Assembly (NCBI GenBank): GCA_023846275.1
Contig: JAIUJO010000089.1
Coordinates: forward strand, 759,001 to 823,000
Reading direction: 5' to 3'
Source: Vanilla planifolia
Taxonomy: Eukaryota > Streptophyta > Magnoliopsida > Asparagales > Orchidaceae
Length of the DNA stretch: 64,000 bases
Below, piece after piece: positions 38,432 to 51,349 of the stretch. The position numbers and the translations under genes are program-made. The first letter of the stretch is position 1. Each line of letters opens with the position of its first letter. A model generated the notes under the pieces. That model was not told the origin of the DNA. It made no database searches and worked only from the letters and a program-made list of their open reading frames with translations.

Positions 38432-38606
38432 CGGGGAGTGACAATTAGACCATCAAAAGTGCTAATACAATAAATGTGAACTTTAGGAGTGCATGGACAC
38501 TGTTGGCTCACCAACAGCTCTTTTCCACCTGGACCAAATTGGATGCTGACAGAAAGGCGTACAGTACTGTCGCTTTCAAAAGGAGCCACTTGCAAACCAG
38601 CACCAT
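38432..38606 (-). other. Unidentified conserved-looking exon fragment
   Basis: An acceptor-like TTTTTCACAG directly precedes 38606. The following frame reads DGAGLQVAPFESDSTVRLSV and later LVSQQCPCTPKVHIYCIS, with much higher GC than the flanks and no stop for about 58 codons. This looks like a real exon of some protein, but I do not recognise it and it is not SDA1. It sits in the gap between SDA1 remnants at 38923 and 35423, on the same strand. Confidence 0.4.
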
Positions 38607-41600
38607 CTGTGAAAAAACTAAGTTGGACACAAAAATTCATCACAAAGGAAACCAAGAAAGGACAAAAGCATCAATTAAAACAACACAAAAATACTCGACA
38701 ATAGTCCAAAATAAGTGACAAATAAAATTTCTTCAAAGCATAACAAGTTTAATAGAAACCCAATCAGATGAATAGAACACATACCAATGGCATCCTCATG
38801 CACATCTCACGTACCACATTTAACCCAATACAATTGCCTAATAGAATACAAGCAGTACATTGAAATCAGTACACCACTTAGTAATGACAAAATATTCAAT
38901 ATCTAAAAAGAGTATAAAACACCTTAGGACGAGAACGATCATGCACAAATTGATTCACTATTTACCAGAATTGCAAATTGGCAGGAAATTAAATTTAGTC
39001 CATCCATAACTAAACATAGCTCCACCAGCAAATACAGTTAATGGAATCCAAAACCAAACATATCATTCTTAGTGTAAAATTATCTACTATGAATAACTCA
39101 TACATTCATATCAAAACAGAAGTCACTTTAGGAAGGGAAATGAAATGTAATAGGCTGCCATGTACCCAAGGAATTTGTAGTGGCAAGAAACTGTGATTAA
39201 AATTTCTCTTCTATCAAAACTCTTAAAAATTGGTGCAGTGGGAAAAATGCACACCCCAATCCAACATATTTCATGACATTCTATACCAGCCCGAAGATGT
39301 TGTCCACTTTACAATTCAATCTCTAAGCATCCAAAAGAGGAATCGAAATGAATATGCAAAGAAGTACAAATCTAACCTTAGAAAGAATTTAATTTGACAA
39401 TTGTCTTTTGTGACCATAGGCTTCAAACCAAATTTCAACAATTCTCAATAAAGATTTTTAAAATTAAAAAGATCATAAAAGGAAACACTAGCTACTATTT
39501 AATAAATCATGACCCTGAAATTGGACCATTTTTTTTTAAAAAATACGAGTTCAACTACAGGAATATTTAACGTGTTTTTACTTGAAAGGCTGATATATTA
39601 TGCTTTATGTGGAATTAACCTCGCTTGACAAAAAAATGGACCCATTTTAAAGCTTTTCATAGATTCGTTAGCATGTTTACAATCCCAAAAAATTCCAACA
39701 ATATTTAAAAATACTAGATAATATTGTACAATTACAAATTTTCAAACTAAGTAGTTTTTAACAATACAAATGAACTATGAATCTAATTCAATGTTCCTCA
39801 TTCAATCTTCAGTTATATATAATAATGAGCCCCAACACACCCATGCAAACAATCTGAAACCTCAAAAAGAAGTTTAAAATTATGCAAAAAAAATGATAAG
39901 GCAAGAATGAAAAGGGAAAATCTAAGAGAACCCAAAAAACTACCATGAAACTATAGGTTTCACCATTCAACCAAGTAAGGGGAAGCAGACATCATTAACA
40001 GTAGGGAGAAAACACCATTATAGAAGCAATCACGGCCAAGAAGTATAAATCTAAATATCTAATAGGTGCCTGCATACGAAAGACATAAAATAAGTACATG
40101 GAGATCGACAAAAAAGCTAACCACCTCAAATCGTTCATTGCATACATGAAGATGAGAGAAGAGCATCTCAGCAGAGCCCTATGGAGTTAGACAAAGTATG
40201 AATTATGGCTTGGAACAAGAATTTTCAAAAAGAAAGCAAGACTTCAATTCAAGGTTTATTAATCATTGCATCTTTAAGATGAATAAGTGGGTAGGGGTGT
40301 GCTACTTCATTTTTTGATGATTGACATTGCTGCCTTTTCATACTGTGAACAACATGTTGCAATTTTGCCTTTTTCTTTTTCTTGCTTGAAGTAATGCCCT
40401 TGTGTTGTGCCCAAATATGTATAAAGATATCACTATTAGAAAAATATTTTAGGAATTCTAGTACCTATCCCAATTCTATAGCAATGATCATACGAAAATA
40501 CGTTAATAATGAAAGTGTTCCATAAGTCAAGTTTTTCCTTACAATACAATTACCATCACCAGCATTTTTGTAATCACATAGACTGTATGTAAAAGAAAAA
40601 AAAATCCTAGAAAAAGTTGAGAGACAATCGAGACCTTTCAGTGGAAATAGCACATTGTTTCAATTTAATTGCATAAACTTTAGTTAAAACAAAAATGTAA
40701 ACTCATGCTAAAAGCTCAGCAGAACAGAGTGAGCAACATGGAATCTACCGATGGAATTGATGCAAAAGAGCTAAAATTGAGAAGATACATATCAAAGTTC
40801 TGATGACCAATTTCTTTGAAATATTTTTGGTATGCTTATATCACCCAACCAAATTATAGAGGCCATATGTGTTATATTTTTTTACTTAAGGTATACCGAT
40901 GACATTTGAAAATTCTCGAATTTATGCATATCAACTTCTCCACCTCCAAGTGACTAGGTTACTCTTTACGATGAATGAGCATTGTCACAAAAAACTTCTC
41001 TTCTGAATGCACGAGTGAAAAAAGATCGGAATAATATAGCAAATCATCAAGTAACAAAACCGTTTCCAATATAGCATTCCATTCAAACATGTGAAAAATA
41101 GACTAAAGCACTTATACTAACTCAAGCATGTCTTAACCAAAGCACAAACTTTGAGTCAACGACTAGGCACAAAAAACTTATTGAATGTCCTCAAGGCAAA
41201 TTGAACAATATTAAAGAAATTTACCCAATTTACTCAACAACAAAGACCTAATTAGAATAACACTTTATTTTTTCATTATTTAGGATTTCTAGAACATTAA
41301 TAAAGAGCATTTATTAGTCAATCGAAAGAATAACATGCTGGAATGACCATCCTTGAAGATGGAAATCGACATAAAACTTCGAAACTAAATACTCAGTTGA
41401 AACTTTTGCAAGAAGAACAAAAAGGCTTTTACTTTATTGAATCAAAGACTTGCACAATAGTTTCAATATAAACTATTAGATCCAAAATCCAAGACCTTAT
41501 GCAAATATTTTGAAAGCCCCATCATCATCTAAAAGTTAAAATGCAATATATGTCAATCGTTGTTTGCTAACCATTAACAGTACAATATATCAAGGACTCT

Positions 41601-44600
41601 AACACCGCCTAGATTATCATATGGAATAACTATGGCATCACATCATGCTTATTGCATCTTCATCACTCCACACAAGAAAGCAAAAAAGAAAATAAATTGT
41701 AGACACCAACTATGTGCCTTATAAATAGCTTCCCTACTAAGAATGATTTGTGGATTTTGGATATATTCATCATCCTCATCACTTGAGGCATCACTGTCAT
41801 CATCATCATCATCATCAACATGCTAATAACCAACAAGGAAACACAAAGCCGATACCATGACCATGTGTTCGGCAAAGCGAAACAATGAAAAAGGAAAAAT
41901 AAGATAACTAATGGCACTTAATCAATTGCAGAGATAAGGAAAATATCAACCTTCAAGAATTGTGAATGCATGCTTTGCAAATAGCATTAGTAGTTCGATC
42001 ATCAAACCGTAATTTTCAAACAAGAAATCATACATCAGTTATTATAATCAACAAAATTAAGAAAAATCAGCAAAAATGGAGTATATATGAAATCACGCAC
42101 CTATAACAATGAAAAAATAATATTTTGAAGTTTCTTATTTTTAGCTTTATTTCTATGTTTTTATTTCATGTGCCGAATACTGTGCACAGCATAGGAAAAT
42201 TCAAGTTTTCTGAGGTTTCAATCACCACCGATCTGAAGGTCCATATATAATTAAAGAGGCTCATGCAACTCAACAATCTACCTATACAAATAAGCAAGAC
42301 ATAATTAAAAGCATAAACTTTCAAAACAAACAAGAAAAATCAATAACATGCTAGAGAACTTCAATTTCTATAGAATCATTGGAACAACATACTTCTTGCA
42401 ATACTAAAAAATATTATGAAAAAAAAATTCTATTTTTATTATTTTAAGATCATTTGGTTTAAGCCCATAAACTTTCATAGCCTTCATCTAGGCATTTGAA
42501 GTTCAAAAAATATTTCACATAAGCCATTTCTCTTAGCTTATAGTATAGACTTAAAAACCTCACTTATCCATCTCTCCTTCCAATTCTTTTAGTTGACATC
42601 TAGACAACTCTATGATGTATCTTTCCATTTATCTCGGACGGCTCCCAACCATTTAATTCTATGACTTGTACCTCTCTATTATCCTCAAGGTAGCCAAACC
42701 ATGGCAATGTATGTCCAAAATTGTGTTAAAGCTAATGCTTAGGACTTCCTATAAGCAATGTGATATATTGTCTAAATATACTAAAAGATTAACAAAGATG
42801 GTAATATAAAAAATGAGTTAATTGAAATGAAGGAAGGATTCCTACACCATCATGGATGGATATGTATAAAGAATTAATTTCAATTAACTAGAATTAAATC
42901 ATAAATTTCACTAAGTTAATTAACATCATGATTCATAAGAAGATAAATGTTATTGTTGTTCAACAAACTAGGCACATTGTCAGAAAACCAAGGTATTACC
43001 AATTTTAGGATTCAAGCTTCAATGCTCAAGTGAGAATTGAAATAGAAATTGGCTAGTACAATTTTGGATAAGTCTAAAAACGATTATATAACGAATGTTT
43101 GTTATGGATTAAAAAGCTTAATAAAGAACATAAAATGATTGTAACATTTTCTTATCATTGCTTTAATGAACAAAAAACATTTTCTTAATTCTACAAGGGA
43201 ATCATCATCAACTCAAATTAATTATTATTATGATATTTCCCTCACATGCTCGAAAAAGCATCAGAAGAGGAAAGAAAAGAAGCTAGCATTGTACATATTG
43301 AAATTATGAAAAACATGTATAACATAGCAATGATGACTATATAAGGAGGCTTTATATTGATAAGGCATTAGAAAAGAATAAAAATAAATTAAAATTTCAT
43401 ATATTAAAAATAATTTCGCACGCCTAAGGAGAACAAATTAAAAATTTCTTAATTACAATTGAATTTCATTATCGCTATGCTTTAAGTCCTTGGGTGTGTT
43501 TGTTAACTTAATTTTAAAAATGTTTTCTACCTATACACTAAAAGCATCAAAAACATTTTGAAAATTTCTCACAACTCCCATTTTTGCACATAAAAATATA
43601 ATGCTTCATAAGTACGTTCGCACTCCTCCATTCATAAAAGTTTCTAACAACATAAGCAATAAGAGATAGCTTTAATTTTACACTAATTATTGATACAATT
43701 TTAAAATTCAAGTTTAACCATTATTATGCATTTTGCTAATAATTTTATACCAATTGATAAGACTAAGCAAAGAGAAAAATCAAAACTGAGACTAAGCAAA
43801 TAGATAAAAAAAACTAAGTCTATGAACAATGACTCTGAAATTTAAATGGTATCGCATTTCTTGTTCTTATAATAAATACAACGAATTTATATTTAGACAA
43901 GTCATTCCAAAAACTTGTTGATTGTAATAGTTATCATGAACAAAGAAACAATACAAAATTTTCTTATTTTGAGCCTATACTTCAAAATGATAGAAACATT
44001 AACAAAAAAATGTCACTAATATGATCCAAGTACCGAACAAATAAGACGAAAATAAAACATACTTCTGAGTGTTGTATCATCAAAATATCACACTCAAGAA
44101 TAAAGGCAAATTTATAAGATTGAATGGTATCAAATGTCAATGTATGAGTACAAACACACAAATAGAATAATTACTATCGGGATAAAGCTTTTATGTTTGA
44201 AGAGTAACTTACTATAACGGAGAAAGCTGACATTCTACTAATTGAAGACAAGCCTAAAGAAAATCAATCTAGATGGTTTGGTTATATTAAGAAGTTTGCT
44301 TTGTGATTCTATAAGAGAAGTAGATTACTGAATCTCTCCTATAAAAAAGGAAAAAATATAGAACAAAAAAATGACTATTGGCTATCGGAAATGGCTTTAA
44401 CAACTTTGGATCTAGAAGAAAGGAAGTTAATGAAAAGAAACGATAACAATTTAGAATCAATGTATCTGACCTCACCTTATGTGTTAAAGGACTTTTCTTG
44501 TAATGATAACAACAGAATATGAATTCGGTGTTGGCAGCCTAAACCTTTTTAATATAGGAATTGAGCAGAATAAATATACAGCCTCACAAGAAATAGTTAA

Positions 44601-44936
44601 AATTCTATATTTTAGAAATCATGGGAAAAAATTGCTTGTTTTGTTCTTTGCTGAGGGAAATAAAATTTTTTCCTCGACCAACAATTAGAAAGGCCTAATC
44701 ATGTCTAACAACTTATCAACAATTATAATCTTGTCTAAAAGCTCAATGAAGAGGAAGTTTCCCTTTTTCTCCAATGCCCAGTTCAAAATATAACTTTAAT
44801 CAATACAAGCTAAAGATATTTCCACCCATTAAAATGTTGAACAGAAATATGTTGAATAATGGTGGCCATCCAAATTGAAGTGTACCGATCACTATAACAG
44901 ATTCGACCAAAAAATAAAAATAAAATAACTAACCTC

Positions 44937-45333
44937 CTAATTGACAAGGAGGATGATGACTTGTGCTAGATTGGAACGAAGGGAAGACGGGAGGGTCTGA
45001 ACTTTGGATTGAAGGAGATGATAGACTAATGAGGAAATTCAGCGAGGCGTCGGGGATAATATGGGGTCATGTGCGCCAGGAACATTGTGAGGTCACCGAG
45101 ATCCTTCGAGACCACTGGGTCCGACGATGAACTGAGCGGGATTGTTGAAGGAAGAGATGTAGGGAAGATTCTAAGTGACCGTAGATAAGGAGAAGCTCCA
45201 CCTCGTACCCTTCTATGTACAGCTTCATCCTGGATTGAAGCAGAGGAAGGCTCAGCCTATCGGCTGCCTTACAGATCTGGAGAAGGAATCCGGTAAGAGG
45301 AGGTTCATCACTGTCGCCATTTCTACCAATCAA
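44937..45333 (-). pseudogene. SDA1: SDA1 pseudogene, first coding exon
   Basis: The N-terminal part reads LSLPLLQSRMK, then EGYEVELLLIYGHLESSLHL. After a frameshift it gives DLGDLTMFLAHMTPYYP and RLAEFP, and after another TLPSSLRSNLAQVIILLVN followed by a stop. This order matches the conserved SDA1 N-terminus. The true start codon is uncertain because the first residues are not conserved; an ATG lies at 45333 and another near 45320. Confidence 0.88.
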
Positions 45334-45339
45334 TTAACA

Positions 45340-46390
45340 AAACCCTATTCGAAGGGAAGCTCAGATGAACCAAGCTAAGGAGCTTATGCGGTTTTCAGGT
45401 TGGCAAATGTTTAAAATTGAGAAGTAAGGTTGTGCCATTAGAGGAGAGTTGCAAAGTTTGAATCATCGATGATGTAAGTTCTATATTTTTCTATTATGTT
45501 ACTATGTTGAATTCATTGAAGAAAGAGGACTTGTCGTATCACAATATACGATAAGCTTATGATAGAGCTATAAGAAGGTTGCCAAAAATAATTGTGTTTG
45601 TCATTTTGCTAAATCACACTAATACTAAGAGCATAATTATTGTTGCATATATGTATCTATCATACAAAATAATATAAACATCATATTGTATGATCTATTT
45701 CAGTTGAAAGAGAATTGATAAGTCTAAATAGGCGGATTAGTACACTGTTGGTGATCGTAAGGTGCAATTTCAAGTTATATGATTTTAACAGAGTTGAAAT
45801 CATATAATATGATGCATTTATCCAATTAATCTGAAAAGCAGATGATGTTAGTAGAGAGAAATAAAATTGGATTAATCATATGATACAATCATTAAAGAAG
45901 TATCCATATCATATAGTGCAATTATATGGATCATAGTATAACATAAAAAATATATTGAAATATGAGGAGTCGAATTAGAACATATAATACTATATCATTA
46001 TCGTAGAGTATGATAGTTTTATTAGATTTGTAGGTTCTAATAAACTAATATATTAGGTAATAAGGAATAAAGTGGGTCGTGTAATACAATAATGATATCG
46101 TATATGTACGATATAATATAGATTACTTAATTCTAGATAATTGTATGATACAATTTAAAAAATTGTTAAAGTATGATAAAAGTAACAACATAATGATAAA
46201 AATAGAATTTACATTATTTTAATAACTTATAATTTGGATGTATGTTGACCCTTACATAAATATAATATTTTAAAAGTTAAAATAAATTAAAATTCAAAAG
46301 GGAAGATAACCGTCATATTTAGATAGAAAAATTGGATAACATGTTATGTAACATGATAGAAAAATTGGATAACATGTTATGTAACCGTCA
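45340..46390. other. Intergenic DNA with many near-palindromic TATGAT words
   Basis: No gene is visible. Words such as ATCATATAATATGAT, ATCATATGATACAATC and GATATCGTATATGTACGATAT recur every 50-100 bases. The same style of word is found at 29640-30060, 36830-37650 and 51080-51190. Confidence 0.5.
46322..46385. repeat. Two-copy 31-base tandem duplication
   Basis: The segment starting GATAGAAAAATTGGATAACA occurs at 46322 and again at 46355, identical over about 31 bases with a period of 33. The pair is bracketed by two copies of ACCGTCATATTTA. Identical copies imply a recent event in otherwise old DNA. Confidence 0.85.
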
Positions 46391-47183
46391 TATTTACACA
46401 AAGCCAAAGCCCCATCACTAGCTATGTTTTATAGATTGTATCAAATGATTTGGTTGATTGCTTGGTTGAATCATAACAACTACAAAATAACAAGCTCAAC
46501 CATAAATCCACCAAAATCACACAAGATCCACTTCCAAAACACCCCAAATAACAAATATCAGATTTATGAAGATGAACTCATTTATGAACTTACCTTATGA
46601 TGTGATTATTGTAAAGTGAGGTCAAAATTTTTTTTCATCTTGCTTTTTTTTTCTTTTTCTCTATGTTTTCTTTGAATTCCTACAAGATCTCAAGCCAAAT
46701 CTCCTTTAACACTCTCCCTAAGCTCTTTCTCTTCATGCTTCATTTATGCACTACTGAACTTTGCCTAATTGCTCGAGACACTAGAGAAAACGTTATGTTA
46801 TTTAATAAGAGGATTATTTTATTATTTAATCTAAATTTCTTATCTTTTTACTTTTTTTAATTTTAAATATTTATAAAAAATTTAAATAGTTTTTGAAAAA
46901 TATAAACCGCATACATACTAATTTGTCAAATTGAAACCTTCATGATAATATCTTATATTTTGTATTCTATGATTACTATCTTGGCATGATTTTCAAAAAG
47001 CTTATTCATAAATAAATTTTCAAGTTTCAAATATGACATACACAAATTAAATAATTTAAACTTATTTAGAATGAATTTTTAAGTTAATAAAAAAGTCTAT
47101 TACATATGCACTTTGTTATCAAAAAGAGAGATTGTATAAGCTTTGGCCATAACTCCTAATTAGTTGTAGTTAAGAAAAGAAAA
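46391..47183. repeat. Left direct repeat flanking the gypsy remnant (LTR-like)
   Basis: About 790 bases matching 51350-52144 closely and in the same orientation, from ATTTACACAAAGCCAAAGCC to TAATTAGTTGTAG..AAG. Position and orientation fit an LTR pair, but the copy abuts the middle of gag directly. The leader, primer-binding site and gag start are gone, and TG/CA ends were not resolved. Confidence 0.75.
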
Positions 47184-47185
47184 TG

Positions 47186-49290
47186 GGCACTTTGTGAAAA
47201 TTCTTGAACATAAGTGTTTCAATGGCATTAGGAATATGAAGGAGTTAGAGAATTTCTCATAGAACATGGAGCAATACTTAGTCTACTCATGTGCTGGATG
47301 CATAGAAAGTGATCATTTTTACCATGTATCTCATCGGAGAAGCAATAGTATGATGAAAAATGTAGAGTGTTGATTATGCAAATGATGGAAGGATGAAAAT
47401 TAATATACAAGAAAAATTCAAAAGAGAAATAAAAGATAAATTTCTCCCTGACAACATTTTGTGGATGGCTCTTGATGCCTTCAAAAGGTTAAAGCATAGT
47501 GGATTCATGAAAGATTATGTAAAGTAATTTAGTTCTCTAATTCTAGATAATAAAAATATATCTAAGCAAGATAAGCTTTTCAACTTGTTTTATTGGCTAC
47601 AACTATGGATACAATTGGCACTTTTTTTGGTAAAATGTGAAAGACTTATCAAGCATAATCATTATTGTCGATGCACTTGTAGAATAAGAGTCTTCGAAGT
47701 TTTAGTTGCTCTTCAAAATCTAGAGGAAATGACAAGGAAAAGAAAGGAGAGTAGAACTGGGATGCCAAGAAGTTTGGTAGGCATGAGAAAAATGAAGGAA
47801 ATGAAAGTAAAAGTTATCTTCTTTCCAAGGTACAAATAACTCTAATAATCAACAAGGTTGTTCCTTGTGTAATGAACCTCGTCATGCTCAAGATTGTCCT
47901 AAGGGAGAGATGCTTAATGCTCTTATGGTTGAGAAAACCTATGAGGAATTTGTTCGAGAAGTTGTTGTACTTGTCAATCTTTTGTAAATGCTCGATCCTT
48001 TAATGGTTGGTTTAATCAACTATTAAACACAATGAGTAATGATGTGATAGTTACAAACTCTATGTTGATGCACATCTTGATGAAAGCAAATGGAGAAGAA
48101 ATTATGGCCATGGTTGACATGGCTGCGACACATACATTTGTGGATATTACGCTTGTTTAGAAATATAGATTGCAAGTGAGAAAGTTATCTAATTTTCTAA
48201 AAATAATGAATGCAAAGGTTCAAGTTGTGGTAGAAATTGCCCATGGTGTACCTTTACTTTGGAAAGTTAGACATGAAAAATCAACTTGTTGGTGAATCCT
48301 TTGGATAATTTTGTTTTGATTATCGGGGTCAACTTTCATAGGAAGTTTAAGATAGCCCCGATGCCACAACTTGATGATATCATGGTGATGTAAGAAGACA
48401 CTCCTTTTCATTCATTACTATTATCCTTATGGGAAGAAGATATTGAAATGAAGAATAAGCTAGAATGTACTTTAATAATGAGATTGGAAAAGGATTGAAA
48501 TTATGTGAGGACAAACACTTTCCTACATTGATTGAGATTAAGAAGGATTAAGTCATTATGTACTTGATGTAGTCATAGAGGTTCTCAAAGAATTTGAATA
48601 TGTCATGCTTCTGAAGGTCCTTAAAAAGCTGCCTCCAAAAAGGGAGATTGATTATAAAATCAAGTTGCTGCCTAGTGTTGTTCCTCTTGCCTATCTCCTA
48701 TATTATGTGTCACCATTAGAGCTGACAAAATTGCTCAAATAATTGAATAAGTTGTTGGATGTTAGCTTCATTAAATCATTTAAGGCTCTATTTGGTGCCC
48801 TAGTGTTATTTCAAAAAAACATGATGGTTCCTTGTGAATGTGCACAAACTATCATGTATTGAAGAAAGTGATAATGAAAAACAAGTGCAAAGCACCTTTC
48901 GTGCAAGATTTGTTGGATCAATTATATAAGGTAATAGGATTACTAAGCTAGACCTATGATCAAGATATTGGCATGTCAAAGTTGTGGCTAAAGATGAAGC
49001 CTAGATTACTTATGTGGCTTAATAAGTATCTTTTGAGCTTTTAGTCATGCCTTTTGGCTTAACAAATGTACATGCTATATTCTAAAATTTAATGAACAAT
49101 ATTCTTTATGAGTATCTTAACAAGTTTATTATGGTATATCTTGATGGTATTATTATCTACAATAATTCTCTTGAAGAAAATTTTGTGCAATTGTAAAAAA
49201 TGCTGTCTAAATTAAGAGAATTTCAACTTTATGCAAATATGGAGAAGTGCAAATTTGTTAAGGAAGATATCATGTTTCACTATAATTCCA
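47186..49290 (+). mobile_element. Ty3/gypsy retrotransposon remnant (gag to reverse transcriptase)
   Basis: Degraded polyprotein with many stops. The gag core appears near 47186-47300 (FNGIRNMKELENF, MEQY) and again near 47460-47620 (ALDAFKRLKHSGFMKDYV). A zinc-knuckle relic at 47860 reads CSLCNEPRHAQDCPK, with the His shifted by one place. The protease active site near 48104-48156 reads MVDMAATHTFV where the family has DTG or DSG. Next comes VLIIGVNFHRKFKIAPMPQL near 48305-48370. Reverse transcriptase spans about 48610-49270 and includes VMPFGLTN, but the catalytic box at 49137 is YLDG instead of YLDD. RNase H and integrase are missing. It cannot be active. Confidence 0.88.
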
Positions 49291-50800
49291 TAATAAGTTC
49301 ATTTAACAAGAAACATTAGTTGTTGGACTAATATGGATAACCTCTCACAAAGTAAATAATTATTTTTAATATTTTGAAATATTTATCTCCTTAAAATATT
49401 GGAATTTTTTTCTCAAATAATTTAACTTATTTCTTCAAATTTTTCTCATTAAATTTAGTTATATAAATATTTGACATTAAATCACCTCTCTTATAACCTT
49501 GACAAGGATTCGATTTGCCATAATTATATTCTCTCAATTTATCTTATTACATCTTTAATATATATATATAGTTAATATTATAGCTATAATTTATTATTTT
49601 GTTTATTATAATTCACTATAATTCCAAAGGAGATCCAATCATGAAGAAACAAACTTTTTTGACTTATCATGATGTACTTTATTCTATTACGTTGTTATTT
49701 TAATAATTTTAAATATGTTTTTTATTTTTTGACCTAATTTCTTAAACATTTTATTCTCACCTAATTTCAAGTTTGAGTATTTTATTTTTTATCTCTTTAG
49801 TAACTTAGAATATAACTATCTTGAAATATTTATCTCATTTTTTCACTTTTCAATTTGATAATATTATATTGCATCAATTTATCTAATTTCTTCTTTAATA
49901 TATATTTAATAATATTAAAATATTAATTTATTAATATTAATGCTTATTTATTATTTTAATTTAAAGTAATTCCAAATGATGTCTGATCTAAATGCTATAC
50001 CTACTCAATCTATTTAGAAAATAATTTTTATATTTTAAAATATTTTATTTTTTGTTTTTTTTGAAAAACCTTATAGTCATTTTAATTACTACGTGGTTTC
50101 ATGATCAAGAATGTTACATTCAATCTCTTCATTATTTTGGAGAGTAACTTTCTTGTACCATTTATTTCATTTTCTTCAAATATTTTTCATCAATTTTGTT
50201 TTGTTATTATGTAACTCTAAATCTCTTCTCATGTGTTTTTTATAAAATTTTGATTTGGTTATATTCATTGATTCAATTTAACTTTTTTAGCTTTATTATA
50301 TATTTACTTAATATTAGAAGTATACTTCATTATTATTTGTGATTATTTATGTTGGTAATTTACTATAATTTGAAACAAGGGGATCGAGATGAAACAAATG
50401 TGGTTGTACTCATCTCCATGAGTTTAACTATTTAAGTATTATTTTTTATAATTTTAAATATTATTTTCTGAGTGTTTGGCATGCTCTTAGAAACATTTTG
50501 ATTCAACCTAATTTAATGATTTAGGATATTATATTCATTTATCTTAGTGCCCTGGAATACAACTTTCACGTATAATTTATCATATTTCTATTAATTTTTT
50601 ATTTGATTTGGTTATATTACTACGTAAATCTTTATTGCTTAGCAAGTGATTTTTGCATCGCTTTAATCTAGTCATATTACATCGACTGAATTCACCTCAC
50701 TGATCATTTAATAAGTATTTACTTAATTTTTAAATAATAATATTTTTGTATACATTTATATATTAATAATAGCAAAGGACTATTTTAATATTAAAACATA
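49291..50800. repeat. Degenerate tandem array, unit about 350-400 bases, roughly four units
   Basis: Three kinds of block recur in step. TAATTTTAAATAT-like blocks occur near 49352, 49700, 50025 and 50440. ATAACTTTCTTG-like blocks occur near 49410, 49806, 50140 and 50555. CTATAATTCCAAAGGAGATC-like blocks occur near 49617, 49965 and 50361. The array replaces the RNase H and integrase part of the gypsy element. Copies are strongly diverged, so the count is approximate. Confidence 0.6.
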
Positions 50801-51349
50801 AGGAAATGATAACATGCTATGCTAATGCTCATATCATGATGTCATTACATAATGATAGATTGGAGTTTAATAAAGCAACTCTCTTAGATCATAATTATTT
50901 AGTTAACGTATCTAATGGTTTTGAGATATCGCTTCCATGGACACTCCCTTCCTTTATCTTCTCTTCTCATTTTTTTATAGAAGTCATATTATATTTTGTC
51001 ATCATTACCACTTTTTATAAAAAGGCACTTACAAAAACTATTTCAAATAATCTTTAAACAAGATTATATACTAACATTTTTAGCTTCATATCATATGGTA
51101 TGATCTCTATATCACATCGTATGATCCATGGCATACATAGGCCAAATTATCGATTATATGGGAAATCTCTATTAGACCTTCTTCTAAACCCATCATATTC
51201 ATCTGATCAGCTCATTATACTTGTACAATGTTAACGATCACTTGTCAAAGAAAAGATTAAATAAGGCAATTGTTGTTATGTCTTTCCTAAATCAATTGTA
51301 TTTGTTTGGTTAACTTAGTGCACTAGAACAATGTCCAACTAACTAAGCA
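50801..51349. other. AT-rich DNA before the right direct repeat
   Basis: Contains an 83-codon frame (50806-51057 +) with no family resemblance. At 51080-51190 there is a cluster of TATGATC and CATATGG words. No gene is supported. Confidence 0.4.

Larger units (their letters stand above)
33344..45333 (-). pseudogene. SDA1: SDA1 pseudogene spread over 12 kb
   Basis: SDA1 is a conserved nucleolar protein needed for 60S ribosome assembly. Exon remnants follow in protein order on the minus strand: 45333-44937 (DLGDLTMFLAHMTPYYP), 42244-42101 (LRKLEFSYAVHSIRHMK), 42017-41951 (FDDRTTNAICKACIHNS), 41870-41712 (acidic run, then ILSREAIYKAH), 40409-40267 (KKKKKAKLQHVVHSMKRQQ), 40178-40125 (LHVCNERFE), perhaps 39320-39265, 38973-38923 (VNQFVHDRSRP), 35423-35322 (NDLLQDLVLYKKSLEKAVS), 35208-34555 (KARPKAFGEVSV to SNEDFQRIKELK), 34322-34199 (SSEQLSAKRLNP) and 33439-33344 (AHVRSKLSKQERVALIRAG). 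Many splice sites survive. Stops in at least six exons and frameshifts in exon 1 and at 34300 rule out function. One central exon (ARTVGLHRLIL region) and the last ~50 residues were not found. Confidence 0.92.

Noticed and set aside
38476-38718. Plus-strand frames of 71-80 codons
   Set aside because: They are shadows of the minus-strand exon-like frame at 38432-38606.
41663-41917. A Met-rich 84-codon frame (-)
   Set aside because: It is the wrong frame of an SDA1 exon. The GAT repeats encode the SDA1 acidic run in the correct frame.
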